NCBI RefSeq assembly: GCF_003023845.1
Contig: NZ_PYFT01000001.1
Location: forward strand, 5,642,001-5,706,000
Source: Adhaeribacter arboris
GTDB lineage: Bacteria; Bacteroidota; Bacteroidia; Cytophagales; Hymenobacteraceae
Reading direction: 5' to 3'
Length of the DNA stretch: 64,000 nucleotides
The notes under the pieces were generated by a model, which ran no database searches, was not told where the DNA came from, and worked only from the letters and a program-made list of their open reading frames with translations. Positions 62,117 through 64,000 of the stretch are shown one piece after another. A program made the position numbers and the translations under genes. Position 1 is the first letter of the stretch. Every line of letters starts with the position of its first letter.

Positions 62117-62698
62117 TTATTTTTTTAAATATTCTTTGCGGATGCGGCTTAATGAGGTGTCCGTTATGCCTAGGTAAGAAGCAATATGTTTCAGGGGCGC
62201 GTGTTGAAAAATCTCCGGATTTGATTTTAGCAGTTGCCCGTAGCGTTCTTCGGCTGTTTCGGTAATGGTGGCGAGCATTCTGTTTTTAAGCCGGGTAAGA
62301 ACTTTCACCAAAATAGAACGGCCAAACTCCCGGAATTCGGGAAAGGCATGGAAAAAATGATTTAGCTGTTCGTAGGTAATATACCAGCCTTCGCAATCGG
62401 TTAAAGCTTGAATGTTTTCTTGGGAGGCAGTCCGGTTAAAAAAAGAAGATACTTCAAAAACAACGTGCGAACGAGAATAAAAACTGGTGGTAACATCGTT
62501 ACCGTGAACATCGTAGGCGAAAGCCCGCATAAAGCCCTTTTCCAGGAAAAGGTATTCGTTACAAACATGGCCTTCTTTTAATTGCAAATTATTTTTAAGA
62601 ATAGTTTTCCGCGAAAATTGATTAGCAATTTCAATTGCCTTGGATGAGGGAATAAGCTGGGTACTCTGAAGAAACTGAATCAAGCTTTCCTTCTTCAT
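62117..62698 (-). CDS. Crp/Fnr-family transcription regulator
   Basis: 193 residues from ATG 62698 (MKKESLIQFLQST; the TTG 62710 is less likely). cNMP-binding beta-roll (about 25-125: LQLKEGHVCNEYLFLEKGFM, VTTSFYSRSHVVFEVSSFFN), then a dimer helix and a C-terminal HTH_Crp-like region (about 145-190, LKHIASYLGITDTSLSRIRKEYL). The arrangement matches the common Bacteroidota Crp-like proteins whose ligand is unknown. It probably regulates the membrane protein gene that follows. Confidence 0.88.
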   Translation of the reverse strand: MKKESLIQFLQSTQLIPSSKAIEIANQFSRKTILKNNLQLKEGHVCNEYLFLEKGFMRAFAYDVHGNDVTTSFYSRSHVVFEVSSFFNRTASQENIQALTDCEGWYITYEQLNHFFHAFPEFREFGRSILVKVLTRLKNRMLATITETAEERYGQLLKSNPEIFQHAPLKHIASYLGITDTSLSRIRKEYLKK

Positions 62699-62958
62699 TT
62701 CGTTCAGCAATTAAGGTTACAGGAGAAATTGTTTACGCTCATTTACAATCAAATCGGAAAATAAGCAAAATAGCTGAGTTTTAGTAATTGCCGTCGGTTA
62801 TTTCTAAGAATAACGGGTTCTTTGAATAAAACTTTCGCCCGAAAGAACCGGCAATTGGGGCCGGACAGCTAAATCTTTCTAAGCACATTTAGGCAACCGG
62901 AACGGCCGCTTTTTTTAATAGACTTTGTAATTAGCCCGTTTGTATTGCTTAAAACTAT

Positions 62959-62984
62959 AAAAGCAGACTTTTGGGTCTGCTTTT
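62959..62984. terminator. Terminator before the MBL-fold gene 3' end
   Basis: 10-bp inverted repeat AAAAGCAGAC (62959-62968) and GTCTGCTTTT (62975-62984) with a 6-base loop and T-tract on both strands. It lies 35 bases after the MBL gene stop on the minus strand. The rest of 62699-63018 shows nothing else. Confidence 0.85.
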
Positions 62985-63018
62985 TTATATTCTCTACCAT
63001 AGCCTACTATTAGCTACC

Positions 63019-64000
63019 TCACGGATAATTATTCGTTGTTTCTTCGGAGTAGGTCGGGTAACTATCGGTATTGTCGTCGAGAGTATCTAAGAATCGTTTC
63101 GATTGTTTGCGGCGACTAATAGCTAAAACAGCCATGCCGGCCAAGGCTACCAACCCCGCTGTTACCAATGCTTTAGGTACCGCCGGGTTCGATACCGCAG
63201 GAGGCAATTTTACTACTCCTCGCTCATCGGTTACTGCGGGCTCATTCACGTAACGGCCCGAAGTGGGAACCGCTAATTGATCGAAATAATGCACCAGTTC
63301 ATCTAGTTCAAATAACATGGTTTCGCCTTGCATGGGCATGCCATGACCACTAGCCACAATCTCCGGGCGTAAATCGGCCAGCTTTTCTACCGAATTCCGG
63401 GCTGCTTCCCAATCGCTGGTATAATACGAAGGTGGTCCATGAATTTCTTTCCGGTCGGTCATAACCGCAATCGCCGATTCAGGTTCGCGGGTACTAAAAG
63501 CATCACCCACAATTAAGGTTCGGTCACTGTCGCGGAATAAAGATACGTGACCCGCGGTGTGGCCGGGTGTATGCAGCCAGCGCCAGCCCAGTAAACCGGG
63601 CACCGATCCATCCGAAGGCAAAGCTTGTACTTGTCCGGTTACATCAATGGGTTTTTTCGGATACAGCCAGGCCATATACGCCATGGCGCCCCCGCCTACG
63701 GTAGGGTCGGGTGGGGGATACGACGATAAGCCCGTTAAATAAGGCATCTCTAAAGAGTGGGCATAAATAGGTACTTGCCACTCCGCTGCTAATTCTTTTA
63801 AAGCACCTACGTGATCGAAGTGCCCGTGCGTGAGAATGATTGCCGTAGGGCGGGTTCCTTTGCCGTACAAGCCTTCCGCGATATGTTTAATTTTACCCGC
63901 TGAACCATACAAACCCGCATCTACCAATACCCAGGAGTCATCGGAGTTACTCACCAGAAACAGGTTTACAAACACAATCTTAATTCCGGTAACGCCCGGC
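63019..64000 (-). CDS. MBL-fold metallo-hydrolase, 5' end outside window
   Basis: The visible part is 327 codons, open to the right edge (upstream of GTG 63975 the frame reads PGVTGIKIV without a stop). Metallo-beta-lactamase fold: VLVDAGLYGSAGKIK, ILTHGHFDHVGAL (HxHxDH), HTPGHTAGHVSLF, IVGDAFST and ASGHGMPMQGETM. The C-terminal 70 residues add a single membrane helix (VTAGLVALAGMAVLAISRRKQ). Substrate unknown; the N-terminal motif IKIVFVNLFLV is the usual start of glyoxalase II-like relatives. Confidence 0.85.
   Translation of the reverse strand, partial: PGVTGIKIVFVNLFLVSNSDDSWVLVDAGLYGSAGKIKHIAEGLYGKGTRPTAIILTHGHFDHVGALKELAAEWQVPIYAHSLEMPYLTGLSSYPPPDPTVGGGAMAYMAWLYPKKPIDVTGQVQALPSDGSVPGLLGWRWLHTPGHTAGHVSLFRDSDRTLIVGDAFSTREPESAIAVMTDRKEIHGPPSYYTSDWEAARNSVEKLADLRPEIVASGHGMPMQGETMLFELDELVHYFDQLAVPTSGRYVNEPAVTDERGVVKLPPAVSNPAVPKALVTAGLVALAGMAVLAISRRKQSKRFLDTLDDNTDSYPTYSEETTNNYP

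Overview
The window looks like a chromosome segment of a Bacteroidota bacterium, most likely Cytophagales (Hymenobacteraceae, for example an Adhaeribacter relative). The basis is a SusC/SusD pair behind an ECF sigma factor and a FecR anti-sigma factor, VCBS/ASPIC-UnbV, NIPSNAP, DUF922 and lamin-tail proteins, a moderately AT-rich composition, and the folP/cdaA next to DUF1599/DoxX arrangement typical of the phylum. The genus is inference. I found no rRNA, tRNA or CRISPR array.

Layout. 1-19.6 kb is mostly ordinary chromosome: the end of a glycan-type locus (membrane protein, PglD/NeuD-like acyltransferase), trhO, a nucleoside phosphorylase, a collagen-like lipoprotein, an alpha/beta hydrolase, asd, a lamin-tail surface protein, a broken Uma2 gene, a TSUP transporter, a fasciclin protein, an HD protein with a Pycsar-effector-type membrane domain, DoxX, and a very large metallophosphoesterase/beta-barrel lipoprotein. 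19.8-32.3 kb is an accessory zone. Two blocks of small genes (about 19.9-22.4 kb on + and 29.0-32.2 kb on -) carry attC-like recombination sites. They surround a core stretch (methyltransferase, ppk1, histidine phosphatase, RibD-type reductase) and a complete IS3-family element. 32.4-37.4 kb holds a DUF922 protein and pta-ackA. 37.6-48.8 kb is a sigma/FecR/SusC/SusD/VCBS nutrient-uptake locus with a candidate structured RNA. 48.9-64 kb carries NIPSNAP, SGNH hydrolase, LytTR regulator, creatininase, YhcG/DUF1016 nuclease, cdaA, folP, DUF1599, DoxX, an ABC permease, aroK, a fatty-acid-hydroxylase-type enzyme, a Crp-type regulator and an MBL-fold hydrolase cut by the right edge.

The most striking signal is the integron-like organisation of the two accessory blocks. 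Each block opens with the same palindromic site; the two copies match at 28 of 33 positions and diverge exactly after GTT. Single small genes follow, each ended by a hairpin site whose first box is the reverse complement of the start of its own cassette (9/9, 12/13, 12/14, 11/15, 7/8 and one weak case). That is the hallmark of circularising integron cassettes. No integrase is visible in the window. Cassette contents (HigBA remnant, GNAT, CPCC protein, small membrane proteins) fit a sedentary array.

Several genes are damaged: in-frame TAA codons in Uma2, HigB and a 21-residue repeat protein, and single-base frameshifts in the VCBS protein and a small lipoprotein. These may be real decay or sequence errors. 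Other structures include a 40-bp perfect palindrome upstream of the LytTR gene, long inverted-repeat elements between pta and ackA and between cdaA and folP, and several strong terminators.
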